Shown here piece after piece: positions 33,598-40,899 of a stretch of 64,000 bases of DNA (its first letter is position 1; every line of letters begins with the position of its first letter). The notes under the pieces are model-generated. The model searched no databases. It saw nothing but the letters and a program-made list of their open reading frames with translations, and was not told where the DNA came from. The DNA is taken from NCBI RefSeq assembly GCF_900110855.1, contig NZ_FOFA01000004.1, positions 186,001-250,000 of the forward strand, in the 5' to 3' direction. A program made the position numbers and the translations under genes. This DNA is from Microlunatus flavus. GTDB taxonomy: Bacteria > Actinomycetota > Actinomycetes > Propionibacteriales > Propionibacteriaceae.

Positions 33598-34380
33598 TCA
33601 GGCCACTGCTTGCGCGCCGGTGATCTCGACGGCGGCACCGCAGAGGTAGGGCGCCTCGTCCGAGGCGAGGAACGCGACGAGCGCGGCGACCTCCTCGGGG
33701 TACCCGACGCGACCGTACGGGACCAGCGCGTCGAGGTCGGCCTTGGTCCGGCCGGTGCGGGCGAGGTTCGCCGCGACCATCGGGGTGAAGATCTCGCCGG
33801 GGCAGACCGCGTTGACCCGGACCCCGGCGGGCGCGTAGTCCCGCGCGAGGCTCTGCGTCAGCGACACGACCGCCGCCTTGGAGGCGTTGTAGGCGACGTG
33901 GCCCGGCGCCGGGTGCAGGCCCCACTGCGACGCCGTGTTGACGACCGCCCCCTGCCCCGCGGCGACCATGACCGGCAGCGCGGCCCGGCAAAGGTGCGCA
34001 ACGGCGTCGACGTTCACCGCGAAGGTCAGGTCCCAGTCCTCGGGGGCGAGGTCGAGCAGGGCGCCGCGCCGGTTGACCCCGGCGTTGTTCACCAGCACGT
34101 CGAGGCGGTCGTGGTCGTTCACGACGTCGTCCACGGCGGACGCGCAGGCGCCGGGGTCGGTGACGTCGAAGACGCGCGGGACAGCGCGGCCGCCGGCGAG
34201 CACGACGTCCTCGACCACACGACCGACGGCGACCGGGTCGAGGTCGGCGACCTGGACGACCGCCCCCTCCGCGGCCAGCCGGTGGGCGATCGCCGACCCG
34301 ATGCCGCCCGAGGCACCGGTGACCAGGCAGACCCGGTCGACGAAGCGTCGCGCCGAGGACGGCTGCGGGTCCTTGATCAC
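33598..34380 (-). CDS. Short-chain dehydrogenase/reductase
   Basis: A 260-aa classical SDR, with TGASGGIGSAIAHRL at residue 17 onward, NNAGVNRRGAL, Ser in VVNTASQWG and the pair YNASK. Asp-Leu-Asp after the second strand (VQVADLDPVAV) favours NAD(H). GTG 34380 overlaps the aldehyde dehydrogenase stop by 4 nt (GTGA), so it is coupled to that gene. The next SDR starts 41 nt downstream. Two SDRs at the end of a hydroxyproline-type operon exceed the textbook four-enzyme route and hint at an extra substrate or a side pathway. Confidence 0.88.
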   Translation of the reverse strand: MIKDPQPSSARRFVDRVCLVTGASGGIGSAIAHRLAAEGAVVQVADLDPVAVGRVVEDVVLAGGRAVPRVFDVTDPGACASAVDDVVNDHDRLDVLVNNAGVNRRGALLDLAPEDWDLTFAVNVDAVAHLCRAALPVMVAAGQGAVVNTASQWGLHPAPGHVAYNASKAAVVSLTQSLARDYAPAGVRVNAVCPGEIFTPMVAANLARTGRTKADLDALVPYGRVGYPEEVAALVAFLASDEAPYLCGAAVEITGAQAVA

Positions 34381-35867
34381 GACGCCTGGCCCTCCGGCAG
34401 GGTGAAGATCGTCCGGTGCCACGGCTTGGCCGCGACCCCGGTGAGGTCGAACATCACGTGCTTGACCACCGTGTAGTCCTCGAAGGAGTAGGTCGACATG
34501 TCCTTGCCGAAGCCCGACTCCTTCATCCCGCCGTGCGGCATCTCGCTGATGATCGGGATGTGGTCGTTGACCCACACGCAGCCCGCGCGGATCTCCCGGG
34601 TGGCGCGCAGCGCGCGGTAGAGGTCGCGGGTCCAGGCCGAGGCGGCGAGCCCGTACGGGGTGTCGTTGGCCAGCGTGATCGCCTCGTCGTCGGTGTCGAA
34701 GGGCAGCACGACGAGCACGGGCCCGAAGATCTCGTCGCGCACGACCTCGGTGGTCTTGCCGGCGTCGGTGATCAGGGTCGGCGCGTAGTACGAGCCCCGC
34801 GCCAGCGCGCCGCCCGGGGCCTGGCCTCCGGTGACGACCTTCGCGTACGCGCGAGAGCGGTCGACCAGCGCCCCGATCCGGTCGCGGTGGGCGGTGCTGA
34901 TCACCGGGCCGAGGTCGGTGGCGGGGTCGTCGGTCGGGCCCAGCCGCACGGCCGCGAACAGGTCGGCGACGCCGGAGACGAAGGCGTCGTGGAGCGAGCG
35001 GTGGACGATAGCCCGGGTCGCGGCGGTGCAGTCCTGGCCGGAGTTGATCAGGCTCGCGGCGACGACGCCCTGGATCGCGGCGTCGAGGTCGGCGTCGTCG
35101 AACACGACGAACGGGGCCTTGCCCCCGAGCTCGAGGTGGACGCGCTTGGCGTTGGTCGCGGCGGCCTCGAGCACGGTGCGGCCGACCTTGGTCGAGCCGG
35201 TGAAGGAGACCATGTCGACGTCGCGGTGGCGCAGCAGCGGGGCGCCGGCGTCGACGCCGGTCCCGGTGAGGACGTTGAAGACCCCGTCGGGGAGGCCGGC
35301 CTGCGTGGCCAGCTCGGCGAACCGCAGCGTGGTCAGCGGCGTCAGCTCCGACGGCTTCAGCACGATGGTGTTGCCGGCGGCGACCGCCGGCAGGACCTTC
35401 CAGGCGGCCATCTGCAGCGGGTAGTTCCAGGGCGCGATCGAGCCGACGACGCCCACGGGTTCGCGGCGGATCGAGCTCGTGTGGTCGGCCGAGTACTCGG
35501 CGGTCGCCTGCCCCTCGAGGGTGCGGGCGGCACCGGCGAAGAACGCGGTGTTGTCGATCGTCCCGGGGACGTCGAACTCGCGCGCCAGCCGGATCGGCTT
35601 GCCCGCCTGCCGGCTCTCGGTCCGGGCGAGGTCCTCGGCCTCGGCCTCGAGCAGCCCGGCGAGCGTGTGCAGCACCGCCGACCGCTCCCCCGGCGTCGCG
35701 CCGGACCAGGCCGGGAAGGCCGCCCGGGCCGCGGCGACCGCGGCGTCGACGTCGTCGGCGCCCGCGAGGCTGATCTCGGCCACCATCTCGCCGGTCGAGG
35801 GGTCGCGGACCACGTCGCTGGTTCCGGTCAGCGCCTCCCGGCGCTTCCCACCGATGTACTGGCTCAC
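34377..35867 (-). CDS. Aldehyde dehydrogenase (gamma-aminobutyraldehyde or 2-oxoglutarate semialdehyde type)
   Basis: A 496-aa NAD(P)+-dependent dehydrogenase. The catalytic Glu is in RVHLELGGKAP, the nucleophile Cys in NSGQDCTAATR, the cofactor segment is SFTGSTKVG and the oxyanion Asn is in IAPWNYPLQM. N-[SA]-GQ-DCTA is typical of the gamma-aminobutyraldehyde branch (PatD/PuuC-like). In its operon, beside an epimerase, an oxidase and a DapA-family deaminase, the expected job is oxidation of 2-oxoglutarate semialdehyde to 2-oxoglutarate. ATG 35867 starts the C-terminal part of the operon after a 180-nt gap that contains the inverted repeats at 35907-36027. Confidence 0.9.
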   Translation of the reverse strand: MSQYIGGKRREALTGTSDVVRDPSTGEMVAEISLAGADDVDAAVAAARAAFPAWSGATPGERSAVLHTLAGLLEAEAEDLARTESRQAGKPIRLAREFDVPGTIDNTAFFAGAARTLEGQATAEYSADHTSSIRREPVGVVGSIAPWNYPLQMAAWKVLPAVAAGNTIVLKPSELTPLTTLRFAELATQAGLPDGVFNVLTGTGVDAGAPLLRHRDVDMVSFTGSTKVGRTVLEAAATNAKRVHLELGGKAPFVVFDDADLDAAIQGVVAASLINSGQDCTAATRAIVHRSLHDAFVSGVADLFAAVRLGPTDDPATDLGPVISTAHRDRIGALVDRSRAYAKVVTGGQAPGGALARGSYYAPTLITDAGKTTEVVRDEIFGPVLVVLPFDTDDEAITLANDTPYGLAASAWTRDLYRALRATREIRAGCVWVNDHIPIISEMPHGGMKESGFGKDMSTYSFEDYTVVKHVMFDLTGVAAKPWHRTIFTLPEGQAS

Positions 35868-35906
35868 TTGTCCTCCACGTCTCCGGTCGTCACGCCAACC
35901 CCTTCG

Positions 35907-36027
35907 GGGCCCTTCGACAAGCTCAGGGAGCGTTCCTCTGCGGCCTCTTCGACGAGCTCGGGGAGCGCTTCCTGCTCACGCCACTGGCGCTCGCCCGGAG
36001 ACGCTCCCTGAGCTTGTCGAAGGGCCC
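35907..36027. repeat. TTCGACAAGCTCAGGGAGC-type repeats, inverted pair plus a degenerate copy
   Basis: Two 27-bp copies in opposite orientation (35907-35933 and 36001-36027) are perfect complements built on TTCGACAAGCTCAGGGAGC. A third, degenerate direct copy (35942-35967) lies between. They fill the intra-operon gap between the racemase-family gene and aldh and could fold into a long stem that lowers read-through. The motif recurs at 43137, 43191 and 46716. Confidence 0.8.
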
Positions 36028-36045
36028 GGAACGGGTGAGCGGTCT

Positions 36046-37107
36046 TCACAACCCCGGCGCCCAGATGTCGCCGACGCTGAAGCCGGCGGGAAAGGGGTCG
36101 GTGTCGTCGAGGACCCACGTCGAGCGGCCGGTGATCCAGCCGCTGCCGGTGATCGTCGGGAGGACCGCGTCGTACGCGCCGAGGGTCGTCGTCCCCGTCA
36201 GCTCGCCGACGAACTCGGTGCCGATGACGCTGCGGTGGCTGAACTTCTCGCCGACCGCCAGCTCGCCGCGGGCGTGCAGGGCCGCCATCCGCCCGCAGGT
36301 GCCGGTGCCGCAGGGCGAGCGGTCGAGCGCGCCGGTCCACGTGCTGGGGTCGTCCGCGCGCAGCGGACCCTGGGTGAGGACGACCGCGTTGCGGTCCTGC
36401 ACGCCGGGCTGCCGGTCGCCGGAGTGCAGCATGATGTTGCCGACCGCGTTGATGTCGGGGTTCAGCGGGTGCCGGACGTCGAGCTGCTCGAGGGCGGCGA
36501 GCTTGAGCAGGGCACCCGCCCGCGTGAGCTCGCGGCCGCGGTCCGGGTGGATCTCGAGGCCGAGCGCCGCGGCGGGTGCCTGGACGAAGAAGCCGCCGCC
36601 GAACACGACGTCGACCGCGACCGTCCCGAAGGTGGGCACCTCGAGCGGGACGTCGAGCCCGACGACGAACGCCGGCACGTTGGCGACGGTGACGCTGCGC
36701 ACCTTGCCGCCGGAGACACCCGCCTCGGCCTCGATGGGGCCCACGGCGGTGTCGATGCGGACCCGGGTGACCGGCTCGACCATCGGCACGAGGCCGCTCT
36801 CCAGGACCGCGGTGACGGTGCAGATGGTGTTGCTGCCCGACATCGCCGTGAACCCGCCCTGCTCGAGCACGATGATCCCGAGGTCGGAGCCCGGCTCGAC
36901 GGGCGGCAGCACGAAGACCGCGCAGAGGCCCGGGAACCCTCGCGGCTCCCGCAGCAGGAAGCGCCGTACGTGGTCGAGGTGGTCACGGCAGTAGGCGAAC
37001 CGCTCGGCCATGGTCTCGCCGTGCACGAGGCCGGCTGCGTTGATCACGACCCGTCCGGCCTCGCCCTCGGCGTGGGCCTCGATCGTCTGGAGCTCGAGCC
37101 GGGGCAT
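36046..37107 (-). CDS. Proline racemase-family enzyme (predicted hydroxyproline 2-epimerase)
   Basis: A 353-aa paralogue of the 21581-22669 protein. The active-site positions are Ser in AMSGSNTICTV and Cys in DRSPCGTGTCGRM, with the His-bearing segment VINAAGLVHGETMAER between them in the fold. Next to an FAD oxidase, a DapA-family enzyme and an aldehyde dehydrogenase the natural reaction is trans-4-hydroxy-L-proline to cis-4-hydroxy-D-proline. The Ser/Cys pair, not Cys/Cys, warns that trans-3-hydroxyproline dehydration is an alternative. ATG 37107 begins 1 nt after the dapA-family stop, so translation is coupled. The two racemase paralogues have clearly diverged. Confidence 0.88.
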   Translation of the reverse strand: MPRLELQTIEAHAEGEAGRVVINAAGLVHGETMAERFAYCRDHLDHVRRFLLREPRGFPGLCAVFVLPPVEPGSDLGIIVLEQGGFTAMSGSNTICTVTAVLESGLVPMVEPVTRVRIDTAVGPIEAEAGVSGGKVRSVTVANVPAFVVGLDVPLEVPTFGTVAVDVVFGGGFFVQAPAAALGLEIHPDRGRELTRAGALLKLAALEQLDVRHPLNPDINAVGNIMLHSGDRQPGVQDRNAVVLTQGPLRADDPSTWTGALDRSPCGTGTCGRMAALHARGELAVGEKFSHRSVIGTEFVGELTGTTTLGAYDAVLPTITGSGWITGRSTWVLDDTDPFPAGFSVGDIWAPGL

Positions 37108-37108
37108 C

Positions 37109-38014
37109 TCAGGCCTGCGCCGCGACGAAGGGCTCGAGGACGGCGGCCAGCCCGGCGCGCTGCTCGGCCGAGAGCGGCTGCACCGGGGCCCGCGTGGGAC
37201 CGGCCGGGTGGCCGAGGACCTCGAGGGCAGCCTTGACGCCCGCGACGTAGTTCACCGACTCCAGGTAGGAGCTCAGCGCCCACAGGTCGCGCCACTGCTC
37301 GCGCGCCGCGCCCAGGTCGCCCTTCACGGCCAAGGTGTCCCACAGCGCCACGGCCTGCTCGGGCACGAGCCCCGCGACGCCCCACACCGACGCCTCGGCG
37401 CCGAGCGCGAGGCCCGCGAACGTGAGGGTGTCCCAGCCGTTGAACGCCTTGATCCGCGACCCGCGGCTGACGATCAGGTCGGTCAGGGCGACGGCGTCAC
37501 CCGAGGTGTCCTTGAGGTAGTCGACGCCCTCGATGTCGCCCAGCTCGGCCACCTGGGCGGCGTCGAGCCGGATCCCGGTGGCGCCCGGGACGTTGTAGTA
37601 CATGATCGGCAGGCTCGTCGCCGCGGCGACGTCGGCCAGGAACACCTTGAGGGTCGCGAGGTCGAGCGGGTCGTAGAAGGGCGGGACGAGCATGACCGCG
37701 TCCGCGCCCACCTGCTCGGCGTGCTGCACGAGGCTGATGGCTCCCGCGGTCGTCAGCGAACCGACGCCCGCCACGACGGGCACCCGCCCCGCCGCGGCGG
37801 AGACGTACAGCTCGACGACGCGGCGGTGCTCCTCGGGGCTGAGGCTCGTGAACTCGCCGGTCGTGCCGCACGGGACGAGGCCGTGGACGCCGGCGCCGAC
37901 GAGACGGTCGACGAGCGCGACGAGCGCGTCCTCGTCGACGGCCGAGCCGTCGGCGCTGAACGGGGTGGGGACGGCGGCGAGGATGCCGGTCAGGTGGACC
38001 TGCTTGCGGGGCAC
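37109..38014 (-). CDS. DapA/NAL-family lyase (predicted pyrroline-hydroxycarboxylate deaminase)
   Basis: A 301-aa class I aldolase-type TIM barrel. LVPCGTTGEFTSLSPEEH carries the carboxylate-binding GTTGE loop, MYYNVPGATG the proton-relay Tyr, and VDYLKDTSGD the Schiff-base Lys (about residue 168). Biosynthetic DapA is an unlikely assignment because the gene sits in a catabolic operon between an FAD oxidase and a racemase-family gene. Delta1-pyrroline-4-hydroxy-2-carboxylate deaminase, which gives 2-oxoglutarate semialdehyde, fits the context. ATG 38014; the stop is 1 nt before the epimerase start. Confidence 0.88.
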   Translation of the reverse strand: MPRKQVHLTGILAAVPTPFSADGSAVDEDALVALVDRLVGAGVHGLVPCGTTGEFTSLSPEEHRRVVELYVSAAAGRVPVVAGVGSLTTAGAISLVQHAEQVGADAVMLVPPFYDPLDLATLKVFLADVAAATSLPIMYYNVPGATGIRLDAAQVAELGDIEGVDYLKDTSGDAVALTDLIVSRGSRIKAFNGWDTLTFAGLALGAEASVWGVAGLVPEQAVALWDTLAVKGDLGAAREQWRDLWALSSYLESVNYVAGVKAALEVLGHPAGPTRAPVQPLSAEQRAGLAAVLEPFVAAQA

Positions 38015-38073
38015 TACGGCTCTCCTGGGTTCGACGGGTCGGGTCGGGCTCGGGGGTCGAGCGGGGCGGGCGG

Positions 38074-39378
38074 TCAGGCGGAGACGAGGCTCCGCGTCGG
38101 CGTCCTGCGGACGAGCGCTCGGGTGAAGCGCTGGGGCGCGAAGGGCACGAGCACGTCGGGCGTCTCGCCGGTCAGCACGAGCCGGCTGAGCGCGAGGGCC
38201 GAGCCCGGGCCGAGGGTGACGCCCTGCATGCCGTGCCCGCTCGAGACGTACGTGTTGGCGAGGTCGCCGAGGCGGCCGATCACGGGGATGCCGTCCGGGG
38301 TCATGGGGCGGATGCCCGCCCTCGGCGTCACCGGCCCGGCGGGCGGGGTCCAGTCCCGGAAGTACGCGGACGGGGCGCGCAGGATGGCGCCGATGCGCAC
38401 CTGGTTGAGCTCCTCGTCCAGCCCGGCGAACTCCATCGTCCCGGCGAGGCGCAGGTTGCGGGTCAGGGGCGTGACCGCGACCTTCGCGTCGGAGAGGTTG
38501 ACCGAGCTGCGCAGGTCGAACGGCTCGACGTCGATGCTGTAGCCCTTGCCGGGGCGCACGGGCAGCGGGACGCCGAGGAGCCGCGAGATGGGCCCGGTCC
38601 AGGCGCCGGCCGCGAGCACGAAGGCGTCGGCGCCGACGCGCTCCTGCCCCGCCACGATGGTGCGCAGCCCCTCGCCGCCGGGCACAGCCCCGTGCTCCGC
38701 CCCGTTGATCGGCGCGCCCTCGAGGATCGTCACGCCGAGCTCCACCAGGCGGCGGTGGAGCGCACGCATCAGGGCGGGCGGGTCGAGGTGGTCCTCGCGC
38801 GGCAGGTAGATGGCGCCGTGCACGCGGTCGGAGAGCTGCGGCTCCTGCGCGCGGGCGTCGTCGCCGAGGAGGACCTGCGGTTCACGGTCGTAGCGCCGGG
38901 CGAGGTCGAGCAGGCCGCGGTGGTGCTCGAGGTTCTCCTCCTCGAGGAAGGCCATCAGCAGGCCGTCGTGGCGCAGCTCGAAGTCCAGTCCGTCCGAGCG
39001 GTAGCGGTCGTACGCCTCCCCGCTGCTCTGGGCCAGCCGCAGGTGGGCCTCGAAGCCGGCCTGCTGCGCGGGCCCGTTGCAGGCGCGCCACATGCCGAGC
39101 ATGAACTTGACGAACTGCGGGTCCAGCGAGGGGCGGATGTAGAGCGGGCTGTCTCGGCGCAGCATCCACCTCCGGGAGGTGCTGATCATCCCGGGCCCGG
39201 GCACCGGCGCGGACTCGGCCGGGCAGACCCACCCGGCGTTGACCTCGGCGGCGCCGCGGCCGGTCTGGCGGGCGTCGACGAGCGTCACCCGGGCCCCGTC
39301 GACGGCGAGCTGGTAGGCGGTGGTGAGCCCGATGACCCCGCCGCCGATCACGACGACGTGCGTCCCGGTGCCCGCCAC
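38074..39378 (-). CDS. FAD-dependent D-amino acid dehydrogenase-like oxidoreductase (DadA type)
   Basis: A 434-aa DAO-family flavoprotein. VVVIGGGVIGLTTAYQLAVDGARVTLVDAR (residues 7-36) binds FAD, GRGAAEVNAGWVCPAES is the DadA-type second motif, and GIRPMTPDGIPVIGRLGDLANTYVSSGHGMQGVTLGPGS the C-terminal FAD-binding end. In this operon it should oxidise cis-4-hydroxy-D-proline to a pyrroline-4-hydroxy-2-carboxylate, passing electrons to the respiratory chain or O2. GTG 39378 starts 1 nt after the SDR-like gene's stop. The dapA-family gene follows after 59 nt. Confidence 0.88.
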   Translation of the reverse strand: MAGTGTHVVVIGGGVIGLTTAYQLAVDGARVTLVDARQTGRGAAEVNAGWVCPAESAPVPGPGMISTSRRWMLRRDSPLYIRPSLDPQFVKFMLGMWRACNGPAQQAGFEAHLRLAQSSGEAYDRYRSDGLDFELRHDGLLMAFLEEENLEHHRGLLDLARRYDREPQVLLGDDARAQEPQLSDRVHGAIYLPREDHLDPPALMRALHRRLVELGVTILEGAPINGAEHGAVPGGEGLRTIVAGQERVGADAFVLAAGAWTGPISRLLGVPLPVRPGKGYSIDVEPFDLRSSVNLSDAKVAVTPLTRNLRLAGTMEFAGLDEELNQVRIGAILRAPSAYFRDWTPPAGPVTPRAGIRPMTPDGIPVIGRLGDLANTYVSSGHGMQGVTLGPGSALALSRLVLTGETPDVLVPFAPQRFTRALVRRTPTRSLVSA

Positions 39379-39379
39379 G

Positions 39380-39991
39380 TCAGCGCCCGTCCAGCGCGTG
39401 GACCTGGCCGGTCTGCACCCCGTGGACGGCCTTGACGAACGCCTGGCCGACCTCGGCCGCGCTCACCTGGGCGAAGCCGGGGAAGAACGGGTGGTAGCCG
39501 GTGGCCTCCACGAGGACGGTCGGGCTCACGGCGTTGATGCGCAGCCCGCGCGGCAGCTCGGCCGCGGCGCTGACGACGAACGACTCGACCGCGCCGTTGG
39601 CGAGGGCGGCGGCGGCGCCGGTCCGGATGGGTTCGCGGGCGAGGACGCCGGTGGTGAGCGTGATCGACCCGGCGTCGACGAGGTGGGGCGTCGCGAGCCG
39701 GGTGACGTCGACCTGGCTGGCGACCTTGCCGCGGTAGGCCGCGAGGTAGTCCTCCGCGCCCAGGTCGGCGAGCGGCTTGAACGGCACGGAGCCGACCGCG
39801 CAGACCACCGCGTCGAGCGGGCCGTCGGTGGTGACCCGGTCGAGCAGCGCGGCGACCGAGGAGGCGTCGAGCACGTCGACCGCCAAGGCGGAGCTCTGCG
39901 AGGCCCTCAGCACCTCGTCGCCGTACGCCTCCAGCGCGTCGGCCGCGGCGCCGCCGACCAGGCCGGTGGCGCCGATCACGAGCGTTCTCAT
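39380..39991 (-). CDS. SDR-like Rossmann protein lacking the catalytic Tyr
   Basis: A 203-aa short Rossmann-fold protein. LVIGATGLVGGAAADALEAYG is the cofactor loop, and the tail half (ITLTTGVLAREPIRTGAAAALANGAVESFVVSAAAELPRGLRINAVSPTVLVEA) aligns with the SDR helix and PG-loop region. The YxxxK pair is absent: RTGAAAALANG occupies that place. The NNAG motif is also altered (VVCAVGSVPF). Either catalysis uses other residues or the protein is a sensor or helper. ATG 39991 overlaps the GntR stop by 4 nt, so it is made together with the regulator. It is about 40-50 residues shorter than active SDRs. Confidence 0.8.
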   Translation of the reverse strand: MRTLVIGATGLVGGAAADALEAYGDEVLRASQSSALAVDVLDASSVAALLDRVTTDGPLDAVVCAVGSVPFKPLADLGAEDYLAAYRGKVASQVDVTRLATPHLVDAGSITLTTGVLAREPIRTGAAAALANGAVESFVVSAAAELPRGLRINAVSPTVLVEATGYHPFFPGFAQVSAAEVGQAFVKAVHGVQTGQVHALDGR

Positions 39992-40731
39992 GCGATGGTC
40001 CTCTCGTCGTGCCCCGAGCCTGAGGCCCCGTCCGCGTCGTCCGGCGGGCGGCGCAGGGCGATCAGCTCGTCGGCGCTGGTGATGCTGTGCTCGCGGAACG
40101 TCTGCTCGACGCGGGCCTCGTCGCCGCTCTCCAGGGCGTCGACGAGCGCACGGTGCAGCCGGTGCGCACGGTCGGGGTCGTGACGCACCGCCTGGTCCTG
40201 CGCGAGCGCGATGGTGAGGTGCGCGGAGATGACGGGCCAGAGCTGGTCGAGCACGACGTTCTCGGCGGCGGACCACACGGCGCGGTGGAACGCGAGGTGC
40301 CCCTCGTGGCGGGCGACGGGGTCGGCGTCGAAGGCCGAGGTCTCGAAGTCGCTCCAGGCCCTGCGGACCGCGGCGAGCCGGGCACCGCTGGTGTCGGCGA
40401 GGATGTCGCGCGCCGCGAGCACGTCGAGGGCCGCGCGGGTCCGGGCGAGGTCGCGCAGCGCGGCCCCGTCGAGGTCGGCGACCCGCAGGCCCCGGTAGGG
40501 CTCGGAGACGACCAGGCCCTCGCGGGCGAGCTGACCCAGCGCCTCCCGCACGGTGGCGCGGCTGACCTGCAGGTCGGCGGCGAGCGCCAGCTCGGTGAGC
40601 TTGTCCCCCGGCCGCAGCGCGCCGGCGACGATGCCGCGGCGGATCTGCGCGAGCACGGCCTCGCGCCGGGAGACCGACGCGACGGGTGCGAGCGGGCGTC
40701 GCTCTCCGCCGGCGGCGCCCAACGTGATCAT
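39988..40731 (-). CDS. GntR-family regulator of the hydroxyproline operon, FCD type
   Basis: A 247-aa regulator. The winged helix (about residues 23-88) has SRREAVLAQIRRGIVAGALRPGDKLTELALAADLQVSRATVREALGQLAREGLV. The FCD domain follows (about 95-230) with GHLAFHRAVWSAAEN, where the FH segment belongs to the metal/ligand pocket. ATG 40731 is set by TAGCGT lying 7 nt upstream (leaderless) and by homology beginning there; a longer in-frame start would swallow the palindrome. A perfect 15-bp palindrome (40751-40765) overlaps its own promoter, so it should be autoregulated. It heads the eight-gene operon down to 32792. Confidence 0.9.
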   Translation of the reverse strand: MITLGAAGGERRPLAPVASVSRREAVLAQIRRGIVAGALRPGDKLTELALAADLQVSRATVREALGQLAREGLVVSEPYRGLRVADLDGAALRDLARTRAALDVLAARDILADTSGARLAAVRRAWSDFETSAFDADPVARHEGHLAFHRAVWSAAENVVLDQLWPVISAHLTIALAQDQAVRHDPDRAHRLHRALVDALESGDEARVEQTFREHSITSADELIALRRPPDDADGASGSGHDERTIA

Positions 40732-40738
40732 GGCCCGC

Positions 40739-40765
40739 ACGCTAGCAGTCGATTGTCTGACAATC
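40739..40765 (-). promoter_or_regulatory. gntR promoter with autoregulatory palindrome
   Basis: The perfect palindrome GATTGTCTGACAATC (40751-40765) lies 7 nt upstream of the -10 TAGCGT (40744-40739), which is itself 7 nt before ATG 40731. Bound GntR would cover the -35 region. The core TTGTCTGACAA recurs at 24955 and, with one mismatch, at 8305. Confidence 0.7.
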
Positions 40766-40899
40766 AACGGACTGCTCGTCGACGTGCCCTGTCGGTGCGG
40801 TCGAGGCCTCACCGCTCGCCCGAGTCCTCGGTTGGCGCCCGTCGTAGCGTGGGCGGACGGAGCGGATGGCGGACGGGCCTTCCGACCGGAGAGGCTCGG

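Noticed and set aside
37109-38014. Biosynthetic dihydrodipicolinate synthase (dapA)
   Set aside because: The Schiff-base Lys motif is shared by many DapA-family lyases, and the gene lies inside an operon with a racemase-family enzyme, an FAD oxidase and ALDH, which points to catabolism.
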